From JBBTQZ01 sp964489135 (GTDB taxonomy: Bacteria > Patescibacteriota > Minisyncoccia > Phycocordibacterales > WO2-35-19): DNA of 16,730 nucleotides. Numbering within the stretch: the stretch's first letter is position 1; each line of letters opens with the position of its first letter. The stretch covers positions 1 through 16,730 of the forward strand of contig CAZAXK010000011.1 of the NCBI GenBank assembly GCA_964489135.1, given 5' to 3'. Below the pieces are notes generated by a model that searched no databases, was not told the DNA's origin, and was given only the letters and a program-made list of their open reading frames with translations. Below are positions 1 through 8,104 of this stretch, in pieces. The position numbers and the translations under genes are program-made.

Positions 1-206
1 TCTGGTATGTCGATCACATCGAAGCTCTTCACTGATTCGATCGACTTGACGCGTTCAACCATATCGCAAAGAGGACTCCCTTCGGTTCTCGAAAGGTCAG
101 GCATCGAAAGATAGCGCTTGATACGCAAGCTCTCGGTGTCGTCCTTGTTTTGGAGAGTCTTTAGAAGCTCCTTTTCTTCGTCTGTAGAAATCCTGTATTC
201 GGCCAT
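1..206 (-). CDS. pheS: 5' end of a class II aminoacyl-tRNA synthetase, probably phenylalanyl-tRNA synthetase alpha (partial)
   Basis: The reading frame opens with ATG at 206-204 and runs without a stop to the left edge, giving 68 residues (MAEYRISTDEEKELLKTL...). It ends in FDVIDIP followed by the first two bases of what is probably a Glu codon. PheS proteins carry an F-[DE]-V-x-x-x-P-E segment at the start of the catalytic domain after a helical N-terminal region, and the preceding MPDLSRTEGSPL segment would fit the entry into that domain. If right, the product charges tRNA-Phe as an alpha2beta2 enzyme with PheT. Motifs 1-3 lie outside the window, so the identity is an inference; another class II synthetase is possible. 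The gene is divergent from gyrB, 47 bp away. No Shine-Dalgarno sequence precedes the ATG. Confidence 0.5.
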   Translation of the reverse strand, partial: MAEYRISTDEEKELLKTLQNKDDTESLRIKRYLSMPDLSRTEGSPLCDMVERVKSIESVKSFDVIDIP

Positions 207-234
207 TTTGGTACTTTATTTTATGCCTATTATT

Positions 235-253
235 TGCTACAATATAGCAAAAT
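235..253 (+). promoter_or_regulatory. gyrB promoter, extended -10, near-leaderless
   Basis: TGC followed by TACAAT (238-243) forms an extended -10 box. The gyrB ATG is only 10 nt further on, so a start at the usual distance leaves a leader of about 3-4 nt. The -10 box sits inside an inverted repeat, TTTGCTA (233-239) and TAGCAAA (245-251). No good -35 box is visible. Confidence 0.6.
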
Positions 254-2308
254 ATGGATAAAAAGAAAACATCATACGGCGCGGACGACATAACCGTGCT
301 CGAGGGTCTTGAGCCGGTTCGCAAAAGGCCGGGTATGTATATCGGCACGACTGGCCCCGACGGTCTCCACCACCTTATTTGGGAAATTTTCGACAACTCC
401 CGCGACGAGGCCATGGGTGGCTTCGCAAATGATATCGAAGTTGCTCTCCTGCCAAACAACCAAATCCGCGTAACCGACAACGGACGAGGTATACCAGTAG
501 ACACGCATAAGCAGACCAAAGTCTCCGCTCTCGAGACAATTCTCACTACGCTTCACGCTGGAGGCAAATTCGGTGGCGAGGGTTACAAGGTCTCTGGTGG
601 TCTGCATGGGGTAGGTGCATCGGTAGTAAATGCGCTTTCTGTTTACATGAAAGCCGAGGTACACCGCGATGATGGAGTTTTTGTCCAAGAATACTCACAA
701 GGCAAGCGTAAAGCACCGGTCAAGAGAGTCGGTTCGTCTAAACTAACCGGCACAATTATCACTTTCGAGCCCGATGTCGAGATATTTAAAGAGGTAAAAT
801 TTGACTTCGATCGCGTCGTGCATCACCTGCGCCAGCAGGCCTACTTGGTAAAGGGCTTGCACATTACCGTTCTGGATCTTCGTGAAGTAAAGACCAAAAT
901 CGGTGAATCTTTCTGGCTACGCGATCTCAAGCTGAATGCGCCGAGCGTGAGCTTCTACTTCGACGGGGGCCTAGTTTCGCTTATTCGATTTTACAATCAC
1001 ACTCAGAAGCCGATCCACAAAAACATTTTCTATGTGGAGAAGCGCAACGAAAATTTTGAATCTGTAGAAGTCGCACTCCAATACGTCGATGATATTTCCG
1101 CCCGCATCATGCCTTTTGCGAACAATATCTACAACGTCGAGGGCGGAACCCACATTACCGGCTTCAAGACCGCTCTTACACGAAGTCTGAACGCCTACGG
1201 CAAGAAAAATGGATTGATAAAAGACGGCGATGACAGTTTTACCGGAGACGACGTACTCGAAGGCCTAACGGCTGTTATTTCGGTCAAGCTCCGAGAGATC
1301 CAATTCGAAGGACAGACCAAGGCCAAACTTGGTAGCGTAGAGGCCCGTGGCATGGTGGAAGAAGCCTTCGGCACTGCTTTTGCAGAATTCCTCGAGGAAA
1401 ACCCTGACGATGCTAAGTCCATCATCAGCAAGGTGGTGCTTGCCCTTCGGGCGAGAAAAGCTGCTAAAGCGGCCAAGGATTCAATATTGCGCAAGGGCGC
1501 TCTGGAAGGCATGACTCTTCCGGGTAAGCTCGCTGATTGCCAGTCGAAGCAGGCCGACGAATCGGAGATATTCATTGTAGAAGGAGACTCAGCCGGAGGC
1601 ACTGCCAAGGCCGGACGCGACCGACGCACCCAAGCGATACTTCCTTTGCGAGGCAAGATCCTGAACATCGAACGAGCTCGGCTCGATCGAATGCTCGCTA
1701 GCGAACAAATCAAGAACCTTGTTGTCGCCCTGGGCACCGCGATTGGTGACACCTTTGATATCAGCAAATTGCGTTACCACAAAATCATAATCGCCACCGA
1801 TGCCGATGTTGACGGCGCTCACATTCGCACCCTGATTCTCACCTTACTCTATCGATATTTCCGTCCGATCATTGATGGAGGATATGCTTATATTGCCCAG
1901 CCGCCACTTTATAAAATCAAGAAAGCCAAAGAGATTTTCTATGCTTATAGCGATGATGAGAAGGCCGATGTGCTCGCAAAGCTCGGTGCCAAGGGTGTAG
2001 AGATTGAAGAAATAACCGAGGCAGAAGGTGAGGGAGAAGAGGAAAAGGAAGAGATCGAAGAATCAGCAAGGGGCTCAGGTGCTAAATTCCCAAAAATTTC
2101 TGTTCAACGTTACAAGGGTCTCGGAGAAATGAATGCTGAGGAACTTTGGGAGACAACTATGGACCCCAAGCGTCGTATCCTAAAGCAAGTAATGGTAGAG
2201 GACGCTCAGGAAGCTGACCGAATTTTCGATATCCTTATGGGCACTGATGTTCCATCGCGTAAATCCTTCATCCAGTCTAATGCCAAGCTGGCTCGGCTTG
2301 ACATTTAG
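254..2308 (+). CDS. gyrB: DNA gyrase subunit B
   Basis: ATPase subunit of type IIA topoisomerase (684 aa), which with GyrA introduces negative supercoils. Seen in order: GHKL ATPase domain with E44 and N48 in the WEIFDNSRDEA segment, TDNGRGIPV (74-82) and the YKVSGGLHGVG lid motif (111-121); transducer domain to about residue 400; TOPRIM domain with EGDSAGG (443-449), PLRGKILN (464-471) and the metal site D516/D518/D520 in DADVDGAHIRT; and the C-terminal QRYKGLGEMN (618-627) ending in ARLDI. The length is slightly above the short (non-proteobacterial) GyrB type. A very acidic insert (about 585-607, E-rich) lies between TOPRIM and the QRYKG motif. ParE is the alternative, but the QRYKGLGEMNAEELWETTMDP block and the overall pattern favour GyrB. 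The ATG at 254 is chosen because it directly follows the promoter and the protein begins at the normal gyrase N-terminus. Confidence 0.95.
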   Translation: MDKKKTSYGADDITVLEGLEPVRKRPGMYIGTTGPDGLHHLIWEIFDNSRDEAMGGFANDIEVALLPNNQIRVTDNGRGIPVDTHKQTKVSALETILTTLHAGGKFGGEGYKVSGGLHGVGASVVNALSVYMKAEVHRDDGVFVQEYSQGKRKAPVKRVGSSKLTGTIITFEPDVEIFKEVKFDFDRVVHHLRQQAYLVKGLHITVLDLREVKTKIGESFWLRDLKLNAPSVSFYFDGGLVSLIRFYNHTQKPIHKNIFYVEKRNENFESVEVALQYVDDISARIMPFANNIYNVEGGTHITGFKTALTRSLNAYGKKNGLIKDGDDSFTGDDVLEGLTAVISVKLREIQFEGQTKAKLGSVEARGMVEEAFGTAFAEFLEENPDDAKSIISKVVLALRARKAAKAAKDSILRKGALEGMTLPGKLADCQSKQADESEIFIVEGDSAGGTAKAGRDRRTQAILPLRGKILNIERARLDRMLASEQIKNLVVALGTAIGDTFDISKLRYHKIIIATDADVDGAHIRTLILTLLYRYFRPIIDGGYAYIAQPPLYKIKKAKEIFYAYSDDEKADVLAKLGAKGVEIEEITEAEGEGEEEKEEIEESARGSGAKFPKISVQRYKGLGEMNAEELWETTMDPKRRILKQVMVEDAQEADRIFDILMGTDVPSRKSFIQSNAKLARLDI

Positions 2309-2366
2309 CCACCTCGCGACTAAAATTTTTTATGAAGAGAGAAGCACATTCGCTCTTTCCCCTGTA

Positions 2367-2406
2367 AGCTCGCGTTGCCACTGGTACGGTGACGCGGGCT
2401 TTTTTA
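2367..2406 (+). terminator. Rho-independent terminator of gyrB
   Basis: AGCTCGCGT pairs with ACGCGGGCT (one G-U pair) around an inner CAC/GTG stem, followed by a T-run at 2400-2405. It lies between the convergent gyrB and thrS genes. The T-run is only on the plus side, so it mainly serves gyrB. Confidence 0.8.
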
Positions 2407-2415
2407 TTGTTTAAA

Positions 2416-4164
2416 TTATTTGTCCGCTCGAGATCTGATTTCCTCACCTATGCGAGCACGGAAATCATCGATAGACATTGCACCGACCTTTTCTTTGCGT
2501 GATTCGACTGTGACAGTCTGATTTTTTACTTCCTCGTCTCCAATCACAAGCACATAAGGCACCTTCATCTGCTTTGCGTTTCTGATTTTTTTGCCGAGAC
2601 TTTCGTTTGAATCATCAATCTCAACTCTTATATCAGCGTTCTTTAAGTTTGAAAGTACTTGCTTTGCATATTCATTTTGTCTTTCCCCAATTGGTACTAC
2701 TCGAACCTGTTCAGGCGAGAGCCAGACAGGGAAATTGCCAGCAAAGTGCTCGATCATGACACCCATAAAGCGCTCCAAGGAGCCGGATATAGCTCTATGA
2801 ATAACTACCGGCCTTTCTTTTTCACCGTTTTCATTTGTAAACTCAAGATTAAATCTTTCTGGAAGATTGAAGTCGCACTGAATTGTAGCGAGCTGCCACT
2901 CACGTCCAATAGCGTCTTTAAACATGAAGTCGAGCTTTGGGCCATAAAACGCAGCTTCACCCGGACCAGGTTTATAGTTGAGGCCATTTTGAATAGCTAC
3001 TTCTTCAAGCACCTTTTCAGCAGTAGCCCAGTTTTCTTCTGTGCCTATGTATTGAGTTTTGTCTTCACCTCTAGTAGAAAGCCTTACCCAGTATCCATCA
3101 AACATGTTCATGGTCTGATAAAACTCCTTAACTATATTTACGATCGTGGTAGCCTCATCTCTGATCTGAGACATTCTACAAAATAGGTGACCGTCGTCCT
3201 GAGTGATTGCGCGAACGCGAGTCAAACCAGAAAGCTGACCCTTCTTTTCGTCACGATAAATAGTAGCGGGTTCAAAATACCTTACCGGCATATCACGATA
3301 AGAAAATTGGTTATCAGCAAAAATTTGCATATGATGAGGACAGTTCATTGGCTTCATAAAAAACTTTTCCTCCTTACCCTGAACTCTAAATAATTCATCG
3401 CCAAATTTTGATGCGTGTCCAGACACTTCGTATAGCGCCTCCTTTGCAATATGTGGTGTCCAAACTCTTGAATATCCTTTATTTTTATGAAGCTGCCATA
3501 AGTAGTTTTCGATTTCCTGACGAATTATCATACCCCTAGGTTGCATCAAGGGTAGACCTGATCCGATAAGGTCAGAGACGGTAAAAATTTTCATTTCTTT
3601 ACCTACAATTCGATGATCTCTCTTTTTTGCTTCTTCCTGAGTCCAAATATATTTATCTAGCTCCTCCTTAGTATCAAAAGCCAGACCATAAATGCGAGTG
3701 AGCATTTTGTTCTTCTCGTCGCCCCGCCAATAGGCGCCTGCGATTTTGTCGAGCTTAAACGAGTCAGCAGAAATTTGCTTGGCCGGATTTTCGATATGTC
3801 CGCCGCGACAGAGGTCAGTAAAGTCGCCGCTCATGTAAAAGGTTATTTTCTCACCTTTTCCTTCAAGCTCCTTGATTAGCTCGAGCTTGTATTCATTCTT
3901 CTGCCAATAGTTGCGTGCTTCGTCCGATGTTACTTCCTTACCCTTAAAGTCGTCCCATGTTGGCAGAATGGCTTTCATCTTGGCCTCAATTGCAGGTAGG
4001 TCGGAGTCTGAAATAGGGGAAGGGAATTCGAAGTCATAATAAAAACCGTTATCAATCGCTGGCCCAATCGTCGCCTTAGCATCCGGATAGAGCTCCCTTA
4101 CCGCAGCTGCGAGTAAATGTGCAAGCGAATGTCTTTTTTGCTCCAAACTATTTAGTTCACTCAT
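2416..4164 (-). CDS. thrS: Threonyl-tRNA synthetase lacking the TGS domain
   Basis: Charges tRNA-Thr with threonine (582 aa). The protein starts directly in the N2 editing domain: RHSLAH gives H12 and H16 of the HxxxH motif, and DLCRGGH gives C119 and H123, so Ser-tRNA(Thr) editing should be intact. The class II core has the zinc ligands C275 (MKPMNCPHH), H326 (TQDDGH) and H456 (VIHRAISGSLERF, motif 3), with motif 2 around RDEKKGQLSGLTRVR (304-318). The anticodon-binding domain runs from about 485 to the end. Typical bacterial ThrRS is about 640 aa with an N-terminal TGS domain of about 60 aa that is absent here. Upstream of the ATG there is only a promoter and no further coding sequence in frame, so the absence looks genuine. 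Confidence 0.95.
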   Translation of the reverse strand: MSELNSLEQKRHSLAHLLAAAVRELYPDAKATIGPAIDNGFYYDFEFPSPISDSDLPAIEAKMKAILPTWDDFKGKEVTSDEARNYWQKNEYKLELIKELEGKGEKITFYMSGDFTDLCRGGHIENPAKQISADSFKLDKIAGAYWRGDEKNKMLTRIYGLAFDTKEELDKYIWTQEEAKKRDHRIVGKEMKIFTVSDLIGSGLPLMQPRGMIIRQEIENYLWQLHKNKGYSRVWTPHIAKEALYEVSGHASKFGDELFRVQGKEEKFFMKPMNCPHHMQIFADNQFSYRDMPVRYFEPATIYRDEKKGQLSGLTRVRAITQDDGHLFCRMSQIRDEATTIVNIVKEFYQTMNMFDGYWVRLSTRGEDKTQYIGTEENWATAEKVLEEVAIQNGLNYKPGPGEAAFYGPKLDFMFKDAIGREWQLATIQCDFNLPERFNLEFTNENGEKERPVVIHRAISGSLERFMGVMIEHFAGNFPVWLSPEQVRVVPIGERQNEYAKQVLSNLKNADIRVEIDDSNESLGKKIRNAKQMKVPYVLVIGDEEVKNQTVTVESRKEKVGAMSIDDFRARIGEEIRSRADK

Positions 4165-4181
4165 AATGCAAATACTAGCAA
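4165..4181 (-). promoter_or_regulatory. thrS promoter, extended -10, leaderless
   Basis: Read on the minus strand, TTTTTGC is followed by TAGTAT (4177-4172) and then 7 nt to the ATG at 4164. At normal -10 to start spacing the transcript begins at or next to the A of ATG. No Shine-Dalgarno sequence fits. Confidence 0.55.
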
Positions 4182-4228
4182 AAAGAATTTAAAAAGGAAA
4201 ACTGTGCAAAATACTAAAATATAAACAC

Positions 4229-4260
4229 TAACCATTTTTGCGCGGTCGCGCATTTTGGTA
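4229..4260 (+). promoter_or_regulatory. Palindromic operator-like copy 1 at the PaaX/Cas2-like gene promoter
   Basis: The order is TAACCA, TTTT, TGCGCGGTCGCGCA (4239-4252), TTTT, GGTA. The central 14 bp is a palindrome with one mismatched pair at its centre. It covers the -35 region and touches the -10 box TACAAT (4259-4264), so a protein bound here would block the promoter. A near-identical copy follows the gene at 4849-4882. Confidence 0.6.
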
Positions 4261-4264
4261 CAAT
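4259..4264 (+). promoter_or_regulatory. -10 box of the PaaX/Cas2-like gene
   Basis: TACAAT lies 12 nt before the ATG at 4277, predicting a 5-6 nt leader. The position argues for the ATG at 4277 rather than the TTG at 4238, which lies upstream of the -10 box inside the palindrome. Confidence 0.5.
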
Positions 4265-4276
4265 ACTCAATATACT

Positions 4277-4843
4277 ATGAAAGCAGGTACAAAAAGAATG
4301 CTGGTTTCCGTTGGGAAGGATATTCTACTGACGGTTGGGATGCTGGGATTCGTAACCGTTGCGGCAATCGCAGGAAATGCTGTCCAATTACTCAAATATA
4401 CTCCGCTTGGCGATAGAAAACGACCGATAAAAAAATTTGAATTAAACAGAAGCATAAAGAGACTACTTGACAGAGGTTTGTTAAAAAAGCAACTCAGACG
4501 AAATACTGAATACTTAGAGTTAACAGATGCAGGGAAGCGGGTATTACTTAAATATCAATTAGAGGGTCTATCCAAGTCTCAGCACAAAAAATGGGATGGC
4601 AAATATCGAGTCGTCATTTTTGATATCTCTGAACAAAGAAAGAAGACCCGTGACCATCTACGAAGAATACTCCGATCCTTCGGCTTTATTTGCCTTCAAA
4701 ATAGTGTATGGATATACCCCTATCATTGTGAGGAGATCATCGAGCTACTGAAGCAGTACCTAGATTTGAAGGGAGAGGTTATATATATGACCGTAGAGTC
4801 TATAGAAAACGATGAACGACTAAAAGAGTCTTTTGGTCTCTAA
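4277..4843 (+). CDS. PaaX-like transcriptional regulator with Cas2-like core domain
   Basis: 188 aa when started at ATG 4277; an upstream in-frame TTG (4238) would place the start inside the operator and before the -10 box. Seen: a basic N-terminus, a hydrophobic helix at about 16-39 (ILLTVGMLGFVTVAAIAG), a winged-helix-like stretch at about 53-95 (FELNRSIKRLLDRGLLKK, then YLELTDAGKR), and a Cas2-like ferredoxin-fold region from about 106 (KWDGKYRVVIFDI with D116, then LQNSVWIYPY, ending NDERLKESFGL). This is the arrangement of the PaaX central domain family, often annotated as Cas2 in CPR genomes. No cas1, effector or CRISPR array is nearby, so CRISPR adaptation is unlikely. The inferred role is a DNA-binding repressor, probably autoregulated through the flanking palindromes. 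Whether the hydrophobic helix crosses the membrane is unclear. Confidence 0.75.
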   Translation: MKAGTKRMLVSVGKDILLTVGMLGFVTVAAIAGNAVQLLKYTPLGDRKRPIKKFELNRSIKRLLDRGLLKKQLRRNTEYLELTDAGKRVLLKYQLEGLSKSQHKKWDGKYRVVIFDISEQRKKTRDHLRRILRSFGFICLQNSVWIYPYHCEEIIELLKQYLDLKGEVIYMTVESIENDERLKESFGL

Positions 4844-4848
4844 TCCAT

Positions 4849-4882
4849 TAACCATTTTTGCGCGATCGCGCATTTTTGGTTA
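4849..4882. repeat. Palindromic repeat copy 2 after the PaaX/Cas2-like gene
   Basis: The order is TAACCA, TTTT, TGCGCGATCGCGCA (perfect 14-bp palindrome, 4859-4872), TTTT, TGGTTA. It is symmetrical at both the inner core and the outer 6-bp arms, with T-T opposed spacers. It is a direct repeat of 4229-4260 and starts 5 bp after the stop codon. On the plus strand, GCGC-GATC-GCGC followed by ATTTTT could also act as a short terminator between the convergent genes. Confidence 0.75.
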
Positions 4883-4906
4883 GATAAATTTTCATTTATT
4901 GAGCAA

Positions 4907-7900
4907 TCACAACTTCTTGGCTTTTTCGGCAATTAGGGTTTTTTCGTCGTTACGAATCGAAATTTTACCCTTTACAGCGATGCAGGTATCTGGTTCGAAT
5001 ACACTTGCAAACTCGGCGAGCACACGCGGGAAGACCACAAGCTCGAGTGAATCGGAAAGGTCCGTCAACTTTATAAACAGCATCTTTTCTCCTGTTTTAG
5101 TGAGAATACCCTTTATTTCCTCAACAAATCCTCCAACCACCGCCACCTCTCCTTCTTTTCCATGTTCCTTTATTTTCTTTATGTCTGTTTTCTGCGATGA
5201 AAGCTTCTCCTTGTACTGATCAAGAGGATGACCAGAAATGTATAGACCCAAGAGTTCCTTCTCCCACGAAAGCCGATCCTTGATCGAGACGGGCTCGGCC
5301 TTGTCCAAAGTAAGTGCGGAGCCGAGGGCTCCAGCAGAAGCTCCCGAAAAGAGGGAGTCCTGGCTCTTGTTTCCCTGAGCTTCCTTGTTGAATTCAAGCA
5401 GGCGATCCATGTTTGCAAGCATCTGTGCCCTTTCGCCGAAGCGGTCCATAGCCCCTGATTTGATCAGCGCTTCAAGCGATTTTTTGTTGAGATTGCGATC
5501 ATGAATTCTGGAAAGAAAATCTTCCAAGTTTTTGAATGGTCCATTTTTTTTGCGTTCAGCAGTGATTACGCCGGCGATTCCTTCACCGAAATTTTTTATC
5601 GTGGTAAGCCCGAAACGAATAGTTCCCGGCTGTGAATTCGGCACGAGCGTAAAATCGCTAAAACTTTCATTAATATCAGGCGGTAAGACCTCTAGTCCAA
5701 TTCGCTTACATTCAACCACGGTTTCCGCCACCTTTTCTACTTCACCCGATTCAGAAGAGAGCACCGCGCGCATATATTCGCCAGGGTAATTGGCCTTGAG
5801 ATACGCTGTCTGATAGGCGACGCGTCCGTAAGACACAGAGTGCGCTTTGTTGAAGCCATAGGCGGCGAATGGCTCGATCCAAGCCCAAATTTGCTTGGCC
5901 TTCTTCTCGCTCCAACCGCTGTGCTCGACACATCCCTTTATAAATTTTTGCTTTTGCTCAGCCATTTCGGCCGGAATTTTTTTGCCCACCGCTTTGCGGA
6001 ATTTGTCCACCTCGCCCCAAGTATAACCAGCGAGATCGTGAGCCATTATGAGCAGGTCGTCTTGATAGACCAGAATTCCGTTGGTTTTCTTCAGTATTGG
6101 TTCAAGAGCCGGATCTAGGTAAGAAATCTTTTCTGGATTGTGTTTGCGCGCAATGTATTCGGGGATAAATTGCAGAGGACCTGGGCGATAAAGGGCAACC
6201 ATAGCATTGATATCGTGGATTGAAGACGGCTTGAGCTCGACCAGAAAGCGCGTCATACCGTCCCCGTTGAGCTGGAAGGTGTCGGCCGTCTCGCCTCGAG
6301 CAAGCATTTCAAAAGTTTTCTTGTCGTCTATCGGAATATTGCGAATATCAATCTCAACCCCCTTCAGTTTTTTCACGAGGTCAATCGTTTTGGAAATAAT
6401 AGAAAGATTTTTTAATCCGAGAAAATCGAATTTGAGCAGACCGGCTTCTTCGATACTATACATATCGTATTGTGTAATGATCTTGTTTTCGCCCTTGGTA
6501 TCGTATTGCAAGGCGGTATAGTCGGTAAGTGGCGTGGGGGATATGACGACACCCGCCGCGTGGACGGAAATGTGACGTGCACAACCCTCGATCTTTTTTG
6601 CCATATCAATAATCCGCTTGGTATCGGCGTCTTTGTCGTAAAGCTCCTTAAGCTCTGGCGTTATCTCGATCGCCTTATCAATACTCATGGGGAACCCTTG
6701 GCTTCCCATAGGAATGAGCTTCGCGATTCTGTCGCCGATCGCATATGCGAAGCCTAAGGCACGTGCTGTATCGCGTACGCTTCCACGAGCCATCATGGTG
6801 CCGAAAGTACCGATTTGGGCCACATGATCTTCTCCGTATTTATGTCGAGCATATTCGATAATCTCGTCGCGCCGATCGTCGGCAAAGTCCATATCGATAT
6901 CAGGAGCTGACGGTCGATCAGGGTTAAGAAAACGCTCAAACGGTATTTCGTATTCGAGAGGGTTGATGTTGGTTATACCGGATGTATAGGTGACCAAAGA
7001 GCCGGAGACGGATCCTCGGATGTTAGAAAGAATACCGTGATCATGTGCATGATGAAGCAAATCAGCCACAACCAGAAAGTATGGGGAGTAACCCTTGGTC
7101 TTGATAATTCCGAGCTCATATTCCAAACGATTTACAATTTCCTCGCTCCTCACTAGTCCACGCTTCTCTATACCGGCAAAAGCAAGATCTCTCAATTCTT
7201 CGTCAGCGGTTTTACCTGATTTTATTTCCAGGGGCGGGAAGACCCATTTTCCAAGTTCGAGCTCAAGATCGCACATGGCCGAGATTTTCTGATTGTTGAA
7301 CAGAGCTTCAGGCAAATCCTTAAACTTTTCTCCCGCGACATCTATAGATATGAACGAAAAGTCTTCCTCTTCATCCTCCCAAGCATTACGCTCCTTCGGT
7401 TCGGCTCCTTGCATGACTGCCATCAGAGTGTTTTTGGCCTCTCGATCTTCCGGATTAAGGTAGTAGACATCATGCGAGGCAACAATGGGCAAGTTATTTT
7501 CCTTAGCAAATTGCATTAGAGTTTGCATATGCTCCTCGTGGCCTCCAATTTCTGGATGGCGAGTTATTTCAACATAGAAGTCTCCATCAAATGTGTTTTT
7601 GTAGAAACTGATAAGTTCTTGCAGTTTCTCAAAGTTTTTATTGCGCAGAGCCGTCGAGATATCTCCGCTCCAAGAAGAGGATATTGCGATCAAACCCTCA
7701 CTATGCTGAGCAAGAGTCGGCAGATCGATTCGGGGTTTATAATAAAATCCCTCCAAATAGGAGATGGAAATGAGCTTGAGCAAATTTTTGTAGCCAGTTT
7801 CGTTTTTGGCGAGCAAAACCAATCTATACCTTTCCTTATCTACCCCAGCTTGCTTATCATGAAGGGAGCGGCTTGCAACATAAGCATCAACTCCGATAAT

Positions 7901-8083
7901 CGGCTTTATTCCCTGCTTCTTGCATTCCTTGTAGAACTCAATCGCGCCATAGAGATTGCCATTGTCGGTAAGGGCGAGCGCATCCATACCATTCTTTTTG
8001 GCTGATTCTACAAGCTCTGGAATCTTGGGTAATGCCTGCAAAAGCGAGTAGTGGGAGTGAGTATGAAGGTGGGTGAATTTCAT
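4907..8083 (-). CDS. dnaE: DNA polymerase III alpha subunit
   Basis: Replicative DNA polymerase (1058 aa; about 1160 in E. coli). In order: PHP domain (1-about 270, beginning FTHLHTHSHYSLL); palm with catalytic D395 and D397 in PDIDMDF and D553 in KFDFLGLKNLS; fingers region with RGPGPLQFIP-type sequence (LYRPGPLQFIPEYIARKH, 631-648) and AYGFNKAHSVSYGRVAYQTAYLKANYP (741-767); helix-hairpin-helix region (about 825-880); and a C-terminal OB fold (about 978-1058, VAVVGGFVEEIKG...LELVVFPRV). The protein stops just after the OB fold, so the C-terminal tau-binding domain of long DnaE proteins is missing. The PHP metal site is degenerate: H7, H9 and D205 remain, but Q16, N41, R87, S137 and Y207 stand at usual ligand positions. 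Proofreading by PHP is therefore unlikely. Confidence 0.95.
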   Translation of the reverse strand: MKFTHLHTHSHYSLLQALPKIPELVESAKKNGMDALALTDNGNLYGAIEFYKECKKQGIKPIIGVDAYVASRSLHDKQAGVDKERYRLVLLAKNETGYKNLLKLISISYLEGFYYKPRIDLPTLAQHSEGLIAISSSWSGDISTALRNKNFEKLQELISFYKNTFDGDFYVEITRHPEIGGHEEHMQTLMQFAKENNLPIVASHDVYYLNPEDREAKNTLMAVMQGAEPKERNAWEDEEEDFSFISIDVAGEKFKDLPEALFNNQKISAMCDLELELGKWVFPPLEIKSGKTADEELRDLAFAGIEKRGLVRSEEIVNRLEYELGIIKTKGYSPYFLVVADLLHHAHDHGILSNIRGSVSGSLVTYTSGITNINPLEYEIPFERFLNPDRPSAPDIDMDFADDRRDEIIEYARHKYGEDHVAQIGTFGTMMARGSVRDTARALGFAYAIGDRIAKLIPMGSQGFPMSIDKAIEITPELKELYDKDADTKRIIDMAKKIEGCARHISVHAAGVVISPTPLTDYTALQYDTKGENKIITQYDMYSIEEAGLLKFDFLGLKNLSIISKTIDLVKKLKGVEIDIRNIPIDDKKTFEMLARGETADTFQLNGDGMTRFLVELKPSSIHDINAMVALYRPGPLQFIPEYIARKHNPEKISYLDPALEPILKKTNGILVYQDDLLIMAHDLAGYTWGEVDKFRKAVGKKIPAEMAEQKQKFIKGCVEHSGWSEKKAKQIWAWIEPFAAYGFNKAHSVSYGRVAYQTAYLKANYPGEYMRAVLSSESGEVEKVAETVVECKRIGLEVLPPDINESFSDFTLVPNSQPGTIRFGLTTIKNFGEGIAGVITAERKKNGPFKNLEDFLSRIHDRNLNKKSLEALIKSGAMDRFGERAQMLANMDRLLEFNKEAQGNKSQDSLFSGASAGALGSALTLDKAEPVSIKDRLSWEKELLGLYISGHPLDQYKEKLSSQKTDIKKIKEHGKEGEVAVVGGFVEEIKGILTKTGEKMLFIKLTDLSDSLELVVFPRVLAEFASVFEPDTCIAVKGKISIRNDEKTLIAEKAKKL

Positions 8084-8089
8084 GCTTGA

Positions 8090-8098
8090 ATACTATCA
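8090..8098 (-). promoter_or_regulatory. dnaE promoter, extended -10, leaderless
   Basis: On the minus strand TGA precedes TAGTAT (TGn-TAGTAT extended -10), with 6 nt between the -10 box and the ATG. A weak TTGGGG lies 17 nt upstream of the -10 box. The expected transcript begins at the start codon. Confidence 0.5.
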
Positions 8099-8104
8099 AA
8101 ATTT

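Noticed and set aside
97..546. 149-residue minus-strand ORF across the gyrB start
   Set aside because: It overlaps gyrB and the better frame of the synthetase-like gene, and its sequence has no protein-like features.
1195..1767. 190-residue minus-strand ORF inside gyrB
   Set aside because: Ser/Arg-rich shadow of a conserved gyrB region; no motif or promoter.
2659..3186. 175-residue plus-strand ORF inside thrS
   Set aside because: Antisense shadow of a gene with all catalytic residues in the other strand.
4238..4276. TTG start giving a 201-residue PaaX/Cas2-like protein
   Set aside because: The TTG lies inside the palindrome and upstream of the -10 box TACAAT, so it would not be on the transcript.
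4277..4843. A CRISPR-Cas locus, because the protein has a Cas2-like domain
   Set aside because: No repeat-spacer array, cas1 or effector gene is visible; the N-terminal winged helix and hydrophobic helix point to a PaaX-type regulator.
7523..8005. 160-residue plus-strand ORF inside the PHP region of dnaE
   Set aside because: Antisense to a well-conserved dnaE region, with a TTG start and no promoter.
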